A DNA stretch of 64,000 nucleotides, taken from positions 558,206,176 to 558,270,175 of the forward strand of contig NC_058521.1 of the NCBI RefSeq assembly GCF_904849725.1, in the 5' to 3' direction. Positions 22,478 to 35,688 of this stretch are shown one piece after another. Position 1 is the first letter of the stretch. Every line of letters begins with the position of its first letter. The position numbers and the translations under genes were made by a program. The stretch is from Hordeum vulgare subsp. vulgare. Its lineage: Eukaryota > Streptophyta > Magnoliopsida > Poales > Poaceae. Below the pieces are notes generated by a model. The model did no database searches and was not told the DNA's origin. It saw nothing but the letters and a program-made list of their open reading frames with translations.

Positions 22478-23095
22478 AGGTCTTCGTGAGCAAGCAAGTT
22501 GGATGCACACCCACTAGTTTTCCTCTTGAGCTTTCACATACTTATAGCTCTAGTGCATCTCTTGTATGGCAATCCCTACTCATTCACATTGATATCTATT
22601 AATGGGCATCTTCATAGCCTATTGATACACCGAGTCAGTGTGACCATCTCCTCCTTTTTGTCTCACAACCACCCCACACTCTATTCCACCTATAGTGCTA
22701 TATCCATGGCTCGCACTCATGTATTGCGTGATAGTTATAAAAAGTTTGAGAAAGTAAGAGTGCGAAAACAACTACTTGGCCAATTCCGGGGTTGTGCATG
22801 ATTTACATTAGTTGTGTGAGGATGATGGAGCATAGCCAGACTATATGATTTTGTAGGGATAACTTTCTTTGGCCTTGTTATTTTGAAAGTTTATGAATAC
22901 CTTGCTAGTTTGTTTGAAGTATTACTGTTTTCATGTCAATGGAAAACTATTGTTTTGAATCTTACGGATCTGAACATTCATGCCACGTGAAAGAAGTTGC
23001 AAAGGACAACTATGCTAGGTAGCATTCCACATCAAAAATTCATTCTTTATCACTTCCCTACTCGAGGACGAGCATGAGTTAAGCTTGGGGATGCT
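22478..23095 (+). other. Internal 3' region of element A, right of B
   Basis: Collinear with 57179-57798 of element C. Non-coding. It ends with CTCGAGGACGAG (23061-23072) and AAGCTTGGGGATGCT, which takes the place of a polypurine tract before the LTR. Confidence 0.85.
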
Positions 23096-24649
23096 TGATA
23101 CGTCTCCAACGTATCTATAATTTTTTATGGTTTTATGCTATTATCTTGTCAAACTTTGGATGTTTTGCATGCCTTTTATTTATTTTCTGGGACTAACTTC
23201 TTAACTCGGTGCCAAGTGCCAGTTCCTATGTTTTCCATGTTTTTGACCCCTTTTAGAGGAGATTTTGAAACGGAGTCCAAACGGAAGAAAATTCCCGAAA
23301 AGATTTTTTTTGGAACGGAAGAAGATCGGAGAACTTGGGAGCCAAGCCAGAAGAGCCCTAGGGGCCCCACAAGCCCCCACCCCGCGACCAGGGGGTCCGC
23401 GTCATCCAGGCTTGTGTGCCCCTGGAGGTCCCATGACCTAGATCTTGCACCTATATATTCCCAAATATTCCCAAAAAATCCAAGAGACGATCGCAATTAC
23501 TTTTTCGCCGCCGCAAGCTTCTGTCTCCGCAAGATCCCATCTGGGGCGCGTCCTGGTGCCTTGCCGGAGGGGGGATTCGGACACGCAGGGCTTCTCCATC
23601 AACACCATGACCTCTCCGATGATGCGTGAGTAGTTCACCATAGACCTACGGGTCCATAGCTAGTAACTAGATGGCTTCTTCTCTCTCTTGGATCTTCAAT
23701 ACAAAGTTCTCCATGATCTTCATGGAGATTTATCCGATGTAATCTTCTTTTGTGGTGTGTTTGTCGAGATCCAATGAATTGTGGATTTATGATCAGATTA
23801 TCTATGAATCTTATTTGAGTTTCTTCTGATCTCTCTTATGCATGATTTCATATCCTTGTAATTCTCTTCGAGTTGTGGGTTTTGTCTGGCCAACTAGATT
23901 TATGATTCTTGCAATGGGAGAAGTGCTTGGTTTTGGGTTCATACCATGGGGTGACCTCACCCAGTGACAGAAGGGGTAGCGAGGCACGCATCATGTTGTT
24001 GCCATCAAGGGTAAAAAGATGGGGTTTTCATCATTGGTTTGAGATTATCCCTCTACATCATGTCATCTTGCTTAAATCGTTACTCTGTTCGTCATGAACT
24101 CAATACACTAGATGCATGCTGGGTAGCGGTCGATGTGTGGAGTAATAGTAGTAGATGCAGAAAGTATCGGTCTACTTGTCTCGGACGTGATGCCCATATG
24201 CTAGATCATTGCCTTAGATATCGTCATGACTTTGCGCGGTTCTGTCAATTGCTCGACAGTAATTTTTTCACCCACCGTGATATTTGCTATTATGATAGAA
24301 GCCTCTAGTGAACACTATGGCCCCCAGGGTCTACTCCACACCATATTTTTAGCCTTACACTTTTTACTTTGTTGCACTTTCCGCCTTCAGATCTCACTTT
24401 GCAAACAATCTTGAAGGGATTGACAACCCCTTTGAAGCGTTGGGTGCAAACTTGTTTGTGTTTGCGCAGGTACTTTGGACTTGATGAGGCCCTCCTTCTG
24501 GATCGATACCTTGGTTCTCAAATTGAGGGAAATACTTAATGCTCCTGTGCTGCATCAGCCTTTCCTCTTTAAGGGAAAAACCGAGGCAAACCAGAGAAGT
24601 AACAAGAAGAATTCCTAAGCGCCAGGGAAGGAGTTTTGTTGCCGCAGCA
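23096..24649 (+). repeat. 3' LTR of element A
   Basis: 1554-bp LTR starting TGATACGTCTCCAACGTATC and ending TTGCCGCAGCA. A perfect 7-bp hairpin (GATACGT / ACGTATC, loop CTCCA) is at 23097-23115. A TATA-like CCTATATATTCCC lies near 23450. Confidence 0.9.
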
Positions 24650-27600
24650 GATACCCCAAGTGGAAGGTGGAGATGTAGTGAGGAGCAAATTTCCCTCACA
24701 CACAAACTGTAAGGTTTATCGAACCAATAGGACTCCTAGGATCAACAAGTAGGTGTCTCCCACCCCTGTCAAGCAGAAGACGTGGACCTGCACACACAAC
24801 AAATAACTTTGCTCCCAATGAGTATAGAGAGGTTGTCAATCTCTCCGGCCTTGTAGTTTGCAAAGGACCAAAACACAAGCGGGAAGGTGATAGTGATTGC
24901 AACGGAAAAGTAAATGAAAGCGGTAAATGATGGAGGTGTAAACAATGATGGTGATCTGGACCGGAGTCACATGATGTTCACTAGTGATGTCTATCTCTCA
25001 AAAGACGATAAACAACTATGCTAGGGTAAACAAAGCACAATTGGGCAATTGACAGAATTATGATCGCACCGCAATGCTAATTATGCTCCTTGATAATTAG
25101 AGGTTCAATAGTAATGGGCAGTATGTTGGAATTATGCCCTAGAGGCAATAATAAATATAGTTATTATTATAATTCCTGTATCAAGATAATCGTTTATTAT
25201 CCATGCTATAATTGTATTGAATGAATACTTATATACATGTGTGGATACATAGACAAAACACTGTCCCTAGCAAGCCTCTAGTTGGCTAGCCAGTTGATCA
25301 AAGATAGTCAGGGTCTTTTGATTATGAACAAGGTGTTGTTGCTTGATAACTGGATCACGTCATTAGGAGAATCACGTGATGGACTAGACCCAAACTAATA
25401 GACGTAGCATATTTATCGTGTCATTTTGTTGCTACTATTTTCTGCGTGTCAAGTATTTGTTCCTATGACCATGAGATCATATAACTCACTGACACCGGAG
25501 GAATGCTTTGTGTGTATCAAACATCGCAACGTAACTGGGTGACTATAAAGATGCTCTACAGGTATCTCCGAAGGTGTTCATTGAGTTAGTATGGATCGAG
25601 ACTCGGATTTGTCACTCCGTGTGACGGAGAGGTATCTCGGGGCCCACTCGGTAATACAACATCACACACAAGCCTTGCAAGCAATGTGACTTAGTGTAAG
25701 TTGCGGGATCTTGTATTACGGAACGAGTAAAGAGACTTGCCGGTAAACGAGATTGAAATAGGTATGCGGATACTGACGATCGAATCTCGAGCAAGTAACA
25801 TACCCAAGGACAAAGGGAATGACATACGGGATTATATGAATCCTTGGCACTGAGGTTCAAACGATAAGATCTTCCTAGAATATGTGGGATCCAATATGGG
25901 CATCCAGGTCCCGCTATTGGATATTGACCGAGGAGTCACTCGGGTCATGTCTACATAGTTCTCGAACCCGCAGGGTCTGCACACTTAAGGTTCGACGTTG
26001 TTTTATGCGTATTTGAGTTATATGGTTGGTTACCGAATGTTGTTCGGAGTCCCGGATGAGATCATGGACGTCACGAGGGTTTCCGGAATGGTCTGGAAAC
26101 GAAGATTGATATATAGGATGACCTCATTTGATTACCGGAAGGTTTTTGGAGTTACCGGGAATGTACCGGGAATGACGAATGGGCTCCGGGTGTTCACCGG
26201 GGGGGCAACCCACCCCGGGGAAGCCCATAGGCCTTGGGGTGGCGCACCAGCCCTTAGGGACAGCCCAAGAAGGCCCTATGCACCATAGGAAGAAAATCAA
26301 AGAGAAAAGAAAAAAAAGAGGAGGTGGGAAAAGGGGGAAGGACTCGTCCTTCCAAACCTAGTTGGATTCGGTTTGGAAGGGGAGGACTCCCCCCCTTGGC
26401 TCGGCCGAACCCCTTGGGGGTCCTTGGACCCCAAGGCAAGGCTCCCCCTCTTCCCCCTATATATACGGAGGTTTTAGGGCTGATTTGTGACAACTTTGCC
26501 ACGGCAGCCCGACCACATATCTCCACGGTTTTACCTCTAGATCGCGTTTCTGCGGAGCTCGGGCGGAGCCCTGATGAGATTAGATCACCACCAACCTCCG
26601 GAGCGCCATCACGCTGCCGGAAAACTCATCTACCTCTCCGTCTCTCTTTCTAGATCAAGAAGGCCGAGATCATCGTCGAGCTGTACGTGTGCTGAACGCG
26701 GAGGTGCCGTCCGTTCGGCACTAGATCGTGGGACTGATCGCGGGACGGTTCGCGGGGCGGATCGAGGGACATGAGGATGTTCCACTACATCAACCGCGTT
26801 CACTAACGCTTCTGCTGTGCGATCTACAAGGGTACGTAGATCGAATATCCCCTCTCGTAGATGGACATCACCATGATAGGTCTTCGTGCGCGTAGGAAAT
26901 TTTTGTTTCCCATGCGACGTTCCCCGACACAGTACGCCAAGACAAGTAGACCGTTTATTCATCAGCATCTACTTACTTATCATCCACCTTGAGATATCTA
27001 TCCAGAACATCTCTCCAGTATTAAGTTGCGAGCCCCACCCAAAGTGTAAACTCAAAGCAACGGACAACTGCATTAACGAACTATGCGTAAGGTAAACAAT
27101 CCTCGCAACCGTGGTCACAAGCACCGTTGTTTTCTCCTTGGTGGCAACAAGCACATCCCCTAGTCTCATGTTTCTGTCACTCAAGTTAGACATCGAGGGG
27201 CCCGAACCCACAATCATGCATAACACTCCCTCTTGGAGTTACGATCTACTACTTGGCCAAAGCAATAAAAAGCAACGGAGAACATGCATGAATCACTAAT
27301 GAACATAATATAAAAGGATAACCAAATATATTACTCATAACAATCTGAACATAATCTCATAATCCATCGGATCCCAACAAACCGAGCATAGCAATAGCAA
27401 GAGAATTACATAGATGCCTTGATTATGTAGGGCAGCTCACAAGGACTAACTATTGAAGCACAAGATTGGAGAGAAGACATCACATAGCTATTGGTCATGG
27501 ACTCATGGTCCAAGGAGGACTACTCACGGCACGTCCGCGAAGCGTCCACGGTGGTGGAGAAGTTCCCGGAGGTCAATCCTCCCTCCGGCAGGGTGCCGGG

Positions 27601-28079
27601 AAGAGGTCTCCTGACGCTCCCGATCTTGGAAGCGTTGCGGCGGCGGAACGATGGAGAAATTCATGATTCCAGAAAGTCTGCGAGGGTTTCCTCACGGAAC
27701 TCTAAATATAGGCCAAAGGAGGGCACCGGAGGAGGCGGGACCCACCCAGGCGACCTCCTGGCGCGGCCTAGGGCCTGGCCACACCAGCAGGCCGCCTGGG
27801 AGGCCCTTGGCCCCCCTCTGACCCTCCTTCGGTGATCCGGAAGCTTCTGTTTCGCTGATTTTTTTAATATTTTTTCTGGATTTTTTCGAGCTTCGAAAAA
27901 TTGGGTAAAAGCCCGTGCAAAATAGACACCACCAGACAGAAACTGGCACTGGGTGCACTGAGTTAGTAGGCTAGTCCAAATATGTGTAAAATGATATAGA
28001 AGTGTAGAAAAACATATAACAATGTCACCCAAAATATCATGGAACAAGCATAAATTATAGATACGTTTGGGACGTATCA
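24650..28079 (-). repeat. 3' LTR of element D, split by a solo BARE LTR
   Basis: Without the 25124-26929 insert and one site copy the LTR is about 1.62 kb, close to the 1.55 kb of A and C. The terminal hairpin GATACGT/ACGTATC is at 28060-28078 with loop TTGGG. A TATA-like CCTATATTTAG is on the minus strand near 27703-27713. A few open frames in it are chance frames. Confidence 0.72.
25124..26929 (+). mobile_element. Solo LTR of the BARE/Angela type with 5-bp duplication CAGTA
   Basis: A complete 1806-bp LTR from TGTTGGAATTATGCCC to CGTTCCCCGACA, flanked by CAGTA at 25119-25123 and 26930-26934. No internal region is present, so the element was removed by recombination between its LTRs. The last bases read CCGACA where the others have CCAACA. 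TATA-like CTATATATA at 26458-26466. Opposite orientation to the two other BARE copies. Confidence 0.96.
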
Positions 28080-28832
28080 ACATCCCCAAGCTTAATTTCT
28101 GCTCGTCCTCGAGTAGATAAATGATAACACAATAATTTCTGTGGTGACATGCTAACACACATATAAGAACTTCAAAGTAAAGCAAGTAATATATGCAATT
28201 CAAGTCAAGACAATAACAAGCAAGAGTCTATATCTAGTATTGACTTTAGCAAAGTAAGAACATAAAGGTGCAAGAGCTCTCGTTGTCCGTGACTCGAATG
28301 TCTCCAAATGGTGTTTGCGTGCAAGAAGTGGGAGATGGGTTCAGAGATAAAGTATTTTTAATTGAGAAATCAGTCTACTAAACCTCACACTTGGTCTCCT
28401 TTGGAATCTTATTTTGACTCATCCCGGACCACTTGTCAGGCACAAGTCAAAATGATCCTTTCCCTTTCGATTTTGAGCACTCGTGCAATGTATGGGTGTA
28501 AGTAAGATATGTTGGCACTTAGGATGGCAAATAGAATAATGATGGGGAAGGAAGACAAAAAGGTGTGAAAGGCTCACATCAATGAGGACAACCATAGGCG
28601 AGAGAAAGCCAAATGATAGATATGATGTGAGGAGTAGGGATTGCCATGTAACGGATGCACATATGAGCTAAGGTAAGCTCTCCAATGGAACTAGTGGGGG
28701 TGCATCCAACTTGTTTGCTCATGAAGACCTAGAGCTCATTTGAGGAGGTCCGTCATTGGAATATGCAAACCAAGTTCTATAGTGTAAGAGTCCCCACATA
28801 GTTATGCATGAATGATAATCTCTATGTAGTAC
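28080..28832 (-). other. 3' internal region of element D
   Basis: Non-coding. On the minus strand it parallels the 3' internal part of A and C (including AGCAAACAAGTTGGATGCACC near 28700). The sequence stops at the LTR of element E. Confidence 0.65.
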
Positions 28833-30604
28833 TGTTGGGGAACGTTGCATGGGAAACAAAAAAAAATCCTACACACATGAAGACCTATCATGGTGATGTT
28901 CATCTACGAGAGGGAGATCGGATCCACATACCCTTGTAGATCGATAAGCGGGAAGCGTTAAGAAACGCGGTTGATGTAGTGGAACAGCTTCGTGATTCAA
29001 ATCACCGTCATCCCACGATCCGCCCCGATCTAGCACCAAACGGACGGCACCTCCGCGTTCAGCACACGTACATCTCGATGACGATCTCCGCCTTCTTGAT
29101 CCAGCAAGAGAGACGGGGAAGTAGATGAGTTCTCCGGCAGCGTGATGGCGCGCCGGTGATGATCTATTCCTGCAGGGCTCCGCCCGAGCTCCGCAGAAAA
29201 CCGATCTAGAGGAAGAACTACGAAGTAGAGGTTTAGGGTTGCACGTGGCAAAGTTGTGTCTCAAAAAGCCCTAAACCTCAAGTATATATAGGAGGAGCCA
29301 AGGGGTGGGGCTTTGCCCTAGGGCACCGGCCGAGAGGGAGGAGGGATCCTCCTCCAAGTCGGTTTGGAGGGAGGAGTCCCTTCCTTCCTTCCCACCTCCT
29401 CTTTTTTTTCTCCTTTGATTTTTTTCCTCTTGGCCGAAATAACCCTATTGGGCTGGCCTCACCAGCCCACCAAGGGCTGGTGCGCCACCCATGGGATATT
29501 AGGTTCTCTCCCGGGTGGGTGACCCCCTCCCGGTAAAAACTCGGAACACATTCGTCACTCCTGGTACACTGCCGGTAATGCCCGAAATATTTCCGAAGGC
29601 CAAATGAAACAATCCTATATATTAATCTTCGTTTCGAGACCATTCCGGAAACCCTCATGACGTTTGTGATCTCACCCGGGACTCCGAACAAAGCTTCGGT
29701 CACCTACACCTATAACTCAACTATACCGAAACGTCATCGAACCTCAAGTGTGCAGACCCTGCGGGTTTGAGGACTAAGCAGACATGACTTGAGACACTCC
29801 CTGTTCAATATCCAAAAGCGGGACCTGGATGTCCATATTGGATCCTACATATTCTAGAAAGATCTTATCGGTTGAACCTCTCTGCCAAGGATTCATATAA
29901 TCCCGTATACCATTCCCTTTGTCCTTCGGTATGTTACTTGCCCGAGATTTGATTGTCAGTATCCCTATACCTATTTCAATCTCGTTACCGGCAAGTCTCT
30001 TTACTCGTTCCGTAATACAAGATCCCGTGACTAACACTTTAGCCACATTGCTTGCAAGGCTTATATATGATGTTGTATTACCGAGTGGACCCCAAGATAC
30101 CTCTCCGTCACACAAAGTGACAAATCCCAGTCTTGATCCATGCTAACTCAACGGACACCTTCGGAGATACCTGTAGAGCACCTTTATAGTCACCCAGTAA
30201 CGTTGTGAAGTTTGATACACACAAGGTATTCCTCTGGTGTCAGTGATTTACATGATCTCATGGTCATAGGAATGAATACTTGACACATAGAAAACAATAG
30301 CAACAAATTGACACGATCACATGCTATGCTTACAGTTTGGGTCTTGTCCATCACATCATTCTCCCAATGATGTGATCCAGTCATCAAGTGAAAACACTTG
30401 CATATGGTCAGAAAACCTTAACCATCCTTGATCAACTGGCTAGTCAACTAGAGGCTTACTAGGGACATAGTTTTATCTATATATCCACACATGCATTTAT
30501 GTTTTCATTCAATACAATTATAGCATGGATAATAAACGATTATCTTGAAACACGAAATATAATAATAACTATTTTATGATTGCCTCTAGGGCATATTTCC
30601 AACA
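28833..30604 (-). repeat. 3' LTR of element E
   Basis: 1772-bp LTR with TG...CA ends. The U3 end reads TGTTGGAAATATGCCC rather than the AATTATGCCC of copy 1, which marks a different subfamily. Preceded on the minus strand by the tract GTACAAGTGGGAGAC. Confidence 0.9.
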
Positions 30605-30655
30605 GTCTCCCACTTGTACTAGAGTCAATAATCTAGTCTCACATCGCTATGCGAT

Positions 30656-33600
30656 TTACATTGGAATGAATCTAACACCCATACAGTTCTGCTGTTGATC
30701 ATGCTTCGCTCGTGGAAGAGGTTTGGTCAGCGGATCTGCAACATTCAGATCCGTGTGCACTTTGCAAATATTTACATCCTCTCCTTCGACATAGTCGCGG
30801 ATGAGGTTGAAGCGTTGTTTGATGTGTCTGGTCTTCTTGTGAAACCTTGGTTCCTTGGCTAGAGCAATGGCACCAGTGTTGTCACAGAACAAAGTTATTG
30901 GATTTAGTGCGCTCGGCACAACTCCAAGATCCGTCATGAACTGCTTCATCCAGACACCCTCCTTAGCCGCCTCCGAGGCAGCCATGTACTCCGCTTCACA
31001 TGTAGAATCTGCTACGACGCTCAGCTTGGAACTGCACCAGCTTACCGCACCCCCATTAAGAATAAATACGTATCCGGTTTGAGACTTAGAGTCATCCTGA
31101 TCAGTGTCAAAGCTTGCATCGACGTAACCCTTTACGACGAGCTCTTCGTCACCTCCATAAACGAGAAACATTTCCTTAGTCCTTTTCAGGTACTTCAGAA
31201 TATTCTTGACCGCCGCCCAGTGTTCCACTCCTTGATCACTTTGAAACCTGCTTGCCATACTTATGGCCAGGCTGACGTCTGGTCTTGTGCACAACATTGC
31301 ATACATGATAGACCCTATGGCTGAAGCATAGGGGACGGTACTCATCTTTTCCCTATCTTCTGCGGTTACTGGACACTGAGTCTTACTCAACTTTATACCT
31401 TGTAACACTGGCAAGAACCTCTTCATGTATTGCTCCATTTTGAACTTCTTCAAAACTTTATCAAGGTATGTGCTTTGTGAAAGTCCTATTAGGCGCCTCG
31501 ATCTATCTCTATAGATCTTTATGCCTAATATGTAAGCAGCTTCTCCTAGGTCTTTCATTGAAAAACATTTGTTCAAGTAATCCTTTACGCTCTATAAAAA
31601 CTCCACATTGTTTCCAATCAGCAATATGTCATACACATATAATATTAGAAACACTAGAGAGCTCCCACTCACATTCTTGTATATACAAGATTCTCCAACA
31701 ACTTGTATAAACCCAAATGCCTTGATCACCTCATCAAAGCGCTTATTCCAACTCCAAGATGCTTGTACCAGTCCATAAATGGATCGCTGGAGCTTGCTTA
31801 CTTTGTTAGCATTCTTTGGATCGACAAAACCTTCGAGTTGCATCATATACAACTCTTCCTTAAGAAAACCATTAAGGAACGCCGTTTTGACATCCATCTG
31901 CCAAATTTCATAATCGAAAAATGCAGCTATTGCTAACATGATTCGGACGAACTTAAGCATCGCTACCGGTGAGAATGTCTCATCGTAGTCAACTCCTTGA
32001 ACTTGTGAAAAACCCTTTGCCACAAGTTGAGCTTTATAAACGGTCACATTACCGTCCACGTCAGTCTTCTTCTTAAAGATCCATTTGTTCTGAATAGCCT
32101 TGCGACCTTCAGGTAATACTTCCAAAGTCCACACTTCCTTTTCATACATAGATCCTATCTCGGATTTCATGGCCTCTAACCATTTGTTGGAATCTGGACC
32201 CACCATTGCTTATTCATAATTCGCAGGTTCATTGTTGTCTAACAACATGATAGACAAGACAGGATTCCCGTACCACTCAGGAGTAGTACGTGATCTTGTC
32301 GACCTGCGAGGTCCGACAGTAACTTGATCTGAAGCTTCATTATCATCATCATTAGCTTCCTCCTCAACTGGTGTTGCCTCGACAAAGATTTCCCTCTGCC
32401 CTGCGCCACCATCCTGTTGGAGCAGAGGTTCCACAACCTCATCAAGTTCTATCTTCCTCCCACTCAATTCTTTCGAGAGAAACTCTTTCTCAAGAAAAGC
32501 TCCATTTTTAGCAAAAAACACTTTGCCCTCGGATCTGAGATAGAAGGTGTACCCAACTGTCTCTTTTGGGTAACCTATGAAGACGCACTTTTCCGCTTTG
32601 GGTTCCAGCTTTTCAGGCTGAAGCTTTTTGACATAAGCATCGCATCCCCAAACTTTAAGAAGCGACAACTTTGGCCTCTTGCCATGCCATAGTTCATATG
32701 GTGTCATCTCAATGAATTTTGATGGTGCCCTATTTAAAGTGAATGCAATTGTCTCTAATGCATAACCCCAAAACGATAATGGAAAATCGGTAAGAGACAT
32801 CATAGATCGCACCATATCTAACAAAGTACGATTACGACGTTCGGACACACCATTACGCTGTGGTGTTCCCGACGGTGTCAATTGTGAAACGATTCCACAT
32901 TGTCTTAAGTGAGCACCAAACTCGAAACTCAGATATTCGTTCCCCCCCCCCCCCGATCAGATCGTAGGAACTTGATCTTCTTGTTACGATGATTTTCAAC
33001 TTCACTCTGAAATTGTTTGAACTTTTCAAACGTTTTAGACTTGTGCTTCATTAAGTAGATATATCCATACCTACTCAAATCATCAGTGAAGGTGAGAAAA
33101 TAACAATATCCGCCGCGTGCCTCCACACTCATTGGCCCGCACACATCAGTATGTATGATTTCCAACAAGTCACTTGCATGCTCCATTGTTCCAGAGAACG
33201 GAGTCTTAGTCATCTTGCCCATGAGACATGGTTCGCACGTGTCAAGTGATTCAAAATCAAGTAACTCCAAACGCCCATCAGCATGGAGTTTCTTCATGCG
33301 CTTTACACCAATATGACCTAAGCGGCGGTGCCACAAAAAGGTGGCGCTATCATTGTTAACTCTACATCTTTTGGTCTCAACGTTATGGATATGTGTGTCA
33401 TCACAATCAAGATTCAATATGAACAAACCCCTCACATTGGGTGCATGACCATAAAAGATGTTACTCATAAAAATAGAACAACCATTATTCCTTGACTTAA
33501 ATGAGTAACCGTCTCGCAATAAACAAGATCCATATATAATGTTCATGCTTAACCCAGGCACTACTACGAGAGTTGGTTAGGTACACATCAATAACATGTA

Positions 33601-34448
33601 TATCACATATACCTGGTTGGCGTTGGCCGCCTTCTTATCAGCCGAATACTTGGGGCAGTTGCGCTTCCAGTGACCCATCCCCTTGCAATAATAGCACTCT
33701 ATTTCTGGCTTAGGTCCAGCCTTGGGTTTCTTCGTCGGAGGGGCAACCGTTTTGCTGCTCTTCTTGGAGTTTCCCTTCTTGCCTTTGTCGTTTCTCTTGA
33801 AACCAGTGGTCTTATTGACCATCAACACTTGATGTTCTTTCCAGAGTTCTGACTCTGCGACTTTTAGCATCGCAAATAACTCGTGGGTGACTTATTCATC
33901 CCTTTCATGTTATAGTTCAACACAAAGCTCTTGTAGCTAGGTGGAAGTGATTGAAGAATTCTGTCTGTGATAGCCTCTTGTGGGAGTTTAACTCCCAGCT
34001 CAGCTAAACGGTTTGAGTACCCAGACATTTTGAGCACATGTTCATTGATAGACGAATTCTCCTCCATCTTGCAAGCATTGAATTTATCGGAGGTCTCATA
34101 CCTCTCGATCCGGGCATTCTTCTGAAAGATAAACTTCAACTCCTGGAACATCTCATATGATCCATGACGTTCAAAGCGTCATTGAAGTCCCGGTTCTAAG
34201 CCATACAAGACTGCACATTGAACTACTGAATAGTCCTCCTTACGTGCTTACCAACCGTTCAAAACATCTTGTTCAGACGTAGTGGGTGGTTTATCTCCTA
34301 GTGATGCATCAAGGACATAATTCTTTTTCCCAGCTTGTAGGATAAGTCTCAGATTACGAGCCCAGTCTAGAAAGTTGCTACCATCATCTTTTAGCTTAGC
34401 TTTCTCTAGGAACGTATTGAAATTCGGGGTTGCTACTGCGCGAGCCAT
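30656..34448 (-). pseudogene. Broken Gag-Pol polyprotein gene of element E
   Basis: Homologous along its whole length to the gene at 4178-8158. Gag starts at ATG 34448 (MARAVATPNFNTFLEKAK) and is stopped at 34248-34250 and again near 34183; a small deletion near 33885 shifts the frame. The zinc knuckle CYYCKGMGHWKRNC survives. A 197-bp deletion at 33555-33563 removes the protease active site. Integrase pieces span 32929-33561 and 32210-32881, separated by a run of C near 32943-32954 that breaks the frame. The reverse transcriptase part (31592-32206) has YVYD in place of YVDD and is bounded by in-frame stops; the last part (30656-31576) holds RNase H motifs. No functional product is expected. 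Confidence 0.93.
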
Positions 34449-35688
34449 TGATCTACAACATAAAATATTGCAAAGTGTACTTAGACTATGTTCAAGACAA
34501 TTAGAGTTCAACTAATCATATTACTAATAAACTCCCACTCAAATAGACATCCCTCTAGTTATTTGAGTGTGGCATGATCCAAATTCACTAACCCAAGTGT
34601 GATCATCACGTGAGTTGAGTGTAGTTTCAGTGGTAAACATCTCTATGTTAATCATATCAACCATACAATTCATGCTCGACCCTTCAGTCTCTTGTGTTCC
34701 GAGGCCATGTCTGTACATGCTAGGCTCGTCAAGTTTAACCCGAGTGTTCCGCGTGTGCAACTATTTTCCACCCGTTGTATGTGAACGTTGAGTCTATCAC
34801 ACCCGATCATCACGTGGTGTTTCAAAACGACGAACTGTCGCAATGGTGCACAGTCGGGGAGAACACAATTTTATCTTGAAATTTAGTGAGGGATCACCTT
34901 ATAATGCTACCGTAGTTCTAAGCAAGATAAGGTGCATAAAAGGATTAACATCACATGCAATTCATAAGTGACATGATATGGCCATGATCTTGTGCTTCTT
35001 GATCTCCACCACCAAAGCACCGACATGATCTTCATCATCACCGGTGCCACACCATGATCTCCATCATTGTGCCACCATCGAGGTTGTCGTGCTATCTATG
35101 CTATTACTACTAAAGCTACAACCTAGCAATATAGTAAACGCATCTGCAAACACAAACGTTAGTTTAAAGACAACCCCATGGCTCCTGCCGGTTGTCGTAG
35201 CATTGACGTGCAAGTCGATATTTAACTATTACAACATGATCATCTCATACATCCAATATATCACATCATGTCTTTGGCCATATCACATCACATGCATACC
35301 CTGCAAAAGCAAGTTAGACGTCCTCTAATTTGTTGTTGCATGTTTTACGTGGTTGCTATGGGTATCTAGTATGATCGCATCTTACTTACGCCAAACCACA
35401 ACGGTGATGTGCAAATTTCTATTTAACCTCTCTGCAAAGACCGCCTCGGTCAAATCCAATTCAACTAAAGTTGAAGAAATAGAAACCCGACAGTCATCTT
35501 TATGCAACAAGTTGCATGTTAGTCGATGAAACCGGTCTCTCGTAAGCGTACGAGTAAGGTAGGTCCGGGCCACTTCAATCCAACAATACCGCCGAATCGA
35601 GAAAAGACTAAGGAGAGCAGAAAATCAAACATGAATGCCCACAAAAACTTTTGTGTTCTACTCGAGATTACATCTACGCATGAACCTA
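34449..35688 (-). other. Leader region of element E
   Basis: Counterpart of the leader at 8159-9400 in copy 1, diverged but collinear. No gene seen. Confidence 0.7.

Larger units (their letters stand above)
11235..24649 (+). mobile_element. Element A: 3' half of a Gypsy-like element with TGATACGTC LTRs, interrupted by B
   Basis: Two pieces, 11235-13057 and 22478-23095, are collinear with the internal part of the complete relative C (about 55405-57176 and 57176-57798) and are followed by the 3' LTR 23096-24649. The 5' LTR and Gag-like gene lie left of the BARE insertion, outside the window. The LTR start resembles the abundant Triticeae Gypsy group that includes Sabrina, Fatima and WHAM; I cannot decide between them. 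A sits in the LTR of a related element, D. GATAC after 24649 would be the right target duplication. Confidence 0.82.
24650..28832 (-). mobile_element. Element D: fragment of a related Gypsy-like element, minus strand
   Basis: It comprises an LTR (24650-28079, with a solo BARE LTR inside) and the adjoining 3' internal region (28080-28832). On the minus strand the internal end carries CTCGAGGACGAG and TTAAGCTTGGGGATGT before TGATACGTCCCAAACGTATC, the layout of A and C, but the sequence between is diverged, so D is another subfamily. A is inserted at its left; BARE copy E abuts its right end and the rest of the element is absent. Confidence 0.75.

Noticed and set aside
27661..28203. 180-codon minus-strand frame
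   Set aside because: It lies across the LTR and internal boundary of element D and has no domain.
30855..31936. Plus-strand frames in the RT/RNase H part of E
   Set aside because: Antisense shadows of the decayed polyprotein; similar frames occur at the same places in the intact copy.
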